NCBI GenBank assembly: GCA_050115015.1
Contig: JASFRI010000139.1
Location: 1-10,132 of the forward strand
Direction of reading: 5' to 3'
Length of the DNA stretch: 10,132 nt
DNA from: JASFRI01 sp050115015
GTDB lineage: Bacteria; Acidobacteriota; Polarisedimenticolia; CBDVAL01
This document shows, piece after piece, positions 7,006 to 10,132 of this stretch. The position numbers and the translations under genes were made by a program. Position 1 is the stretch's first letter, and each line of letters opens with the position of its first letter. Under the pieces are notes generated by a model that was not told the DNA's origin, did no database searches, and was given only the letters and a program-made list of their open reading frames with translations.

Positions 7006-8661
7006 ATGAACGACCGGCCCGACATCCATCGCTCGCTACGATGGCTGATGATCCTCCGCGTCGTCGTCGCGACGACGCTGATGCTCTCGGCCTTCCTGAT
7101 CGAGCTCACCTTCCGCCCGGCCCTCACCCTCAAGCCCTTCTACTACCTCACCGGGGCCACCTACCTGCTGACGCTGGTGTATGCGCTGGGCTATCTCCGC
7201 TTCCGGAGCCGGGCAGGCTTCGCATACCTCCAGGTGGTCGGGGACATCCTCCTGGTGACCGGCCTCGTCTACATCACCGGAGGGGTCGGCTCGGCCTTCT
7301 CGTTCCTCTATATCCTCACGATCATCACCGCGAGCATCATCCTGTTCCGGCGGGGTGCGTGGATCGCCGCGGCCAGCAGCTGGGTCGCCTACGCGATGCT
7401 GGTCCTGCTGCGGTACGAGGGCCTGCTTCCCGGATACCCGGGGCCAGCGCCGGTCCCTCCCGGCGACAAGCAGCTGACCTACGCCCTGGTCGCCCACCTG
7501 CTCGGGTTCCTCGCGGTGGCCTACCTGAGCTCGGCGCTCACCGAGAAGCTCCGGCAGACGGGCGCGGAGCTGGCGGAGCGCCAGGAGGACCTGGCGGCGC
7601 TCCAGGTGCTGCACCGCAACATCATCGACAGCATCCACAGCGGCATCGTGACCACCGATACCGAGGGCGACGTCACCTTCGTCAACCACGCGGCGGAGGC
7701 GATCACCGGGTACACGCTGGCCTCGCAGCTCGGCAGGCCCGTGCACGGGCTGCTGGGGGAATCGCCGGATTTCCTGCGCGAGGTGTCCTCGAAGCTCGTC
7801 GACCGGCCCCGACACCGCTTCGAGCGCCGCTACACGAACGCGCGGGGGGAGCACCTGTTTCTGGGCATGGCCGTGCAGGTGCTGCGCGATCGCGCCGGCG
7901 CGGCGCGGGGCTACATCTTCATCTTCCAGGACCTCACCGAGATCCGGGCCCTGGAGGAGGAGTTGCGTCTGAAGGACCAGATGTCGGTCCTGGGGCGCAT
8001 GGCCGCGGGAATGGCCCACGAGCTCCGGAACCCGCTGGCCTCCATGTCCGGCTCGATCCGGATCCTGAAGTCCGAGCTGGACCTCGACCGGTCGCAGGAG
8101 GATCTGATGAAGGTCGTGCTGGCGGAATCCCGGCGCCTGGACGACACGATCCGCGACTTCCTGCTGTTCGCGCGCCCGGGCCGCTTCCAGCCGGATGACG
8201 GCGACCTGGCCCGGGTGCTGTCGGAGTCCCTCGTGCTGCTGCGCAACAGCGACGAGCTGCGGGAGGACCACCGCATCGAGACGGATTTCCGGCCCGCATC
8301 GATCCCGTATCGGTTCGACGAGAACCAGATGAAGCAGATATTCTGGAACCTGGCGAAGAACTCCCTGCGGGCGATGCCCGAGGGGGGGCGGCTGCTGATC
8401 CGGATCCGGGTGCCTGCCGGGGAAGGGCCGGAGATCAGCTTCCAGGACGAGGGGATCGGCATGGAGCCTTCGGAGATCCAGCGTTTCATCCAGCCCTTCG
8501 AGACCCAGTTCCCGGAGGGGACCGGGCTCGGGCTGGCCATCGTCTACCGGAACGTCCAGCAGCTCGGAGGAAAACTGCACGTGGACAGCCGTCCCGGGGC
8601 CGGGAGCTGCTTCACCATCCGGCTGCCGGCGCAGACGGTGGAAGCGCGGGCCACCGCATGA
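7006..8661 (+). CDS. pilS: Type IV pilus sensor histidine kinase PilS
   Basis: A 551-residue membrane sensor kinase that phosphorylates PilR. Six hydrophobic segments fill about residues 12-175, as in known PilS proteins. A short coiled-coil (about 178-200, EKLRQTGAELAERQEDL) leads into a PAS domain (about 202-320). The HisKA H-box is MAAGMAHELRNPLASM with H338. The ATPase domain shows the N-box (N448, N452), G1 box DEGIGM from D481 and G2 box GTGLGLAI from G505, so the kinase looks intact. In Pseudomonas, PilS senses PilA within the membrane; the many helices fit that, but the signal here is unknown. The frame is open to ATG 6961, adding 15 Arg-rich residues. I prefer ATG 7006 because 6961 lies in the loop of a 14-bp hairpin; neither start has a strong Shine-Dalgarno (GGGA at 6992-6995 serves 7006 weakly). 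The stop overlaps the pilR start by ATGA. Confidence 0.92.
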   Translation: MNDRPDIHRSLRWLMILRVVVATTLMLSAFLIELTFRPALTLKPFYYLTGATYLLTLVYALGYLRFRSRAGFAYLQVVGDILLVTGLVYITGGVGSAFSFLYILTIITASIILFRRGAWIAAASSWVAYAMLVLLRYEGLLPGYPGPAPVPPGDKQLTYALVAHLLGFLAVAYLSSALTEKLRQTGAELAERQEDLAALQVLHRNIIDSIHSGIVTTDTEGDVTFVNHAAEAITGYTLASQLGRPVHGLLGESPDFLREVSSKLVDRPRHRFERRYTNARGEHLFLGMAVQVLRDRAGAARGYIFIFQDLTEIRALEEELRLKDQMSVLGRMAAGMAHELRNPLASMSGSIRILKSELDLDRSQEDLMKVVLAESRRLDDTIRDFLLFARPGRFQPDDGDLARVLSESLVLLRNSDELREDHRIETDFRPASIPYRFDENQMKQIFWNLAKNSLRAMPEGGRLLIRIRVPAGEGPEISFQDEGIGMEPSEIQRFIQPFETQFPEGTGLGLAIVYRNVQQLGGKLHVDSRPGAGSCFTIRLPAQTVEARATA

Positions 8662-10085
8662 CCCGCGCCGCCCACGCCCACATCCTCTTCGTGGATGACG
8701 AGGCGAGCATGCGCACGACGGTCTCACACCTGCTGCGCCGCGAGGGCCTCGTGTGCGACACGGCCGGAACCGAGAACGAGGCGAAGTCCCGGCTCGCGGA
8801 CACGGCCTACGACATCGTCGTCACGGACATCCGGATGAAGGGCTTCACCGGCCTCGACCTCCTGCGCCACCTCCAGACCAGCGGGATCGACGTTCCCGTG
8901 GTCATCCTCACGGCCTTCGCGTCCCTGGAGGTGGCCATCGAGGCGCTGCAGATCGGCGGCGCCCGGGATCTCGTGCCCAAGGGGTCCGGCTGGGAGCAGC
9001 TCCTCCTGGCCCGCATCCGGACCCTGATCCGGGAGCGGCAGCTCGAGGCGGAGAATGCCTCCCTCCGCGAGGCGCTCGGCACCCGCTACGGCTTCGAGGA
9101 GATCGTCGGGCGCAGCGATGCCATGCAGGACGTGCTCGAGATGGTCCGCCGCGTTGCCGCCACCAGCTCGACGATCCTGGTCCACGGGGAGAGCGGGACC
9201 GGCAAGGAGCTCATCGCCCGGGCCATCCATGCCAACAGCCCGCGCCGGGAGGGGGACTTCGTGTCGGTCAACTGCGGGGCGATGCCCGACAATCTCCTGG
9301 AATCGGAGCTGTTCGGCCACGTGAAGGGGGCCTTCACGGGGGCGGTCCAGGCGAAGCTGGGCCTGTTCGAGGTGGCGGACGGCGGGACCATCCTGCTGGA
9401 CGAGATCGGCGAGACGAGCAGTGCCATGCAGGTGAAGCTCCTGCGGGTCCTCCAGGAGCGCCGCATCCGGCGGGTCGGCGGGACGGAGGAGATCGCCGTG
9501 GATGCCCGGGTGGTGGCCGCGACGAACCGGGACCTCGAGGCCATGGTCCGGGAGGGCCGCTTCCGCGAGGACCTCTTCTACCGGATCAACGTCATCCCGA
9601 TCCACGTGCCGCCGCTCCGCATGCGCCCGGGGGACATCTCGCTGCTGGCCGAGTACTTCCTGACCCGATTCCGGGAGTCGATGGGAAAGCCCATCGGGCG
9701 CATCTCGGACGAGGCCATGGAGCTGTTGAGCCGCTACCGCTGGCCGGGGAACGTCCGGGAGCTGGAGAACGTGATCGAGCGCGCGGTGGCGCTGGAGCTG
9801 TCGCCGGTGATCACACCGGAATCCCTGCCACGGGAGCTTCGTCTCGCCGGGGAGAGCCACGCTCCGGAGGAAGAGCCGGAGCTTCCCGTCGGGGAGTTCG
9901 ACCTGGAGGTTCACCTGGAGGGCCGGCGGGAGGCGTTCATGCGCGCCGCCCTGGCGCGGGCGAACGGCGTGCAGTCCCACGCCGCGAAGGCCCTGGGCAT
10001 GTCGTTCCGGTCCTTCCGTTACTTCGCCCGCAAGTACGGCCTGACCGGCGGCCGGGAACCCTCCTCCGAGACCGCCGGGGAATGA
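8658..10085 (+). CDS. pilR: Sigma-54-dependent response regulator PilR (NtrC family)
   Basis: A 475-residue activator, normally of pilA transcription with sigma-54. The receiver (about 8-120) keeps the acidic pair D13/D14, phospho-acceptor D57 in VTDIRM, T85 and K108, but K108 is followed by Gly-Ser-Gly-Trp rather than the usual Pro-Phe. The AAA+ domain (about 146-380) has Walker A GESGTGKE (177-184), the sigma-54 contact loop GAFTGA (224-229), Walker B ILLDEI with D248/E249, and arginine fingers in FREDLFYRI (R303, R309). WPGNVRELEN follows. A Glu-rich linker leads to a Fis-type helix-turn-helix at about 428-462 (AAKALGMSFRSFRYF). ATG 8658 overlaps the pilS stop (ATGA), a sign of translational coupling, and no separate promoter is visible. 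I found no TGGCAC-N5-TTGC sigma-54 site in the window, so its target promoter probably lies outside, most likely before pilA. Confidence 0.95.
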   Translation: MTRAAHAHILFVDDEASMRTTVSHLLRREGLVCDTAGTENEAKSRLADTAYDIVVTDIRMKGFTGLDLLRHLQTSGIDVPVVILTAFASLEVAIEALQIGGARDLVPKGSGWEQLLLARIRTLIRERQLEAENASLREALGTRYGFEEIVGRSDAMQDVLEMVRRVAATSSTILVHGESGTGKELIARAIHANSPRREGDFVSVNCGAMPDNLLESELFGHVKGAFTGAVQAKLGLFEVADGGTILLDEIGETSSAMQVKLLRVLQERRIRRVGGTEEIAVDARVVAATNRDLEAMVREGRFREDLFYRINVIPIHVPPLRMRPGDISLLAEYFLTRFRESMGKPIGRISDEAMELLSRYRWPGNVRELENVIERAVALELSPVITPESLPRELRLAGESHAPEEEPELPVGEFDLEVHLEGRREAFMRAALARANGVQSHAAKALGMSFRSFRYFARKYGLTGGREPSSETAGE

Positions 10086-10132
10086 GCCCTCCGGCGGGGG
10101 GCGACCGGCAACCCGGGATCCCGCCCCGGTGG
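10086..10132 (+). other. 3' flank of pilR, possible incomplete terminator
   Basis: These last 47 bases hold no gene start that I can support. GGGGCG (10098-10103) can pair with CGCCCC (10122-10127), with a small CCGG/CCGG stem inside (10105-10108 with 10113-10116). An alternative pairing is GGCGGG (10093-10098) with CCCGCC (10120-10125). This may be a terminator after pilR, but the window ends before any T tract could be seen. Confidence 0.25.

Noticed and set aside
6942..8198. 418-codon + strand frame over pilS, and the 563-codon minus frame over the same region
   Set aside because: Pro/Gly/Arg/Ala-rich composition with no recognisable motif; PilS motifs occupy the other frame throughout.

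Overview
The window is GC-rich bacterial chromosome (about two thirds G+C by eye) with short intergenic gaps. Five of its eight genes form a type IV pilus (T4P) block in the order pilB-pilT-pilC-pilS-pilR, all on the + strand. I know this order from Myxococcus and it also occurs in Acidobacteriota. The PilB N-terminus reads to me more like Acidobacteriota or Myxococcota than Pseudomonadota. The lineage is a guess from gene order and remembered sequence resemblance, not from a search.

Layout. (1) 64-813: a calcineurin-like metallophosphoesterase of the YfcE/MJ0936 type, closed by a perfect 11-bp stem that looks like an intrinsic terminator. (2) 965-1240: a 91-residue cysteine-rich protein of unknown function. 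A perfect TATAAT lies only 9 bp upstream of its ATG, so its mRNA may be nearly leaderless. (3) 1286-2389, minus strand: a multi-pass GT-C glycosyltransferase of the PIG-V mannosyltransferase type, convergent with the small gene. (4) 2390-2788: a divergent control region. It holds a minus-strand promoter for the glycosyltransferase, with a small dyad filling its spacer, and a near-consensus sigma-70 promoter (TTGACA, 17 bp, TAGAAT) for the pil block. A GC-rich, hairpin-rich leader of about 195 nt follows. (5) 2789-10085: the pil block. (6) 10086-10132: 47 bp beyond pilR, too short to hold the next gene.

How the genes work together. PilB is the extension ATPase and carries an N-terminal tandem MshEN-type motif, the c-di-GMP-binding module known from MshE. 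PilT is the retraction ATPase. PilC is the inner-membrane platform on which both act. PilS (six membrane segments, PAS domain, histidine kinase) and PilR (receiver, sigma-54 AAA+ domain, Fis-type HTH) form the two-component pair that, in studied systems, sets pilA transcription. pilA, pilMNOPQ and pilD are not in the window; in Myxococcus pilA follows pilR directly.

Nothing here is an obviously new system. The least ordinary observations are a perfect or near-perfect hairpin before each of pilB, pilT, pilC and pilS (the pilS one is a 14-bp stem holding an alternative ATG in its loop), the structured pilB leader, the MshEN substitutions in PilB, the receiver of PilR lacking the Lys-Pro signature, and the orphan Cys-rich protein.
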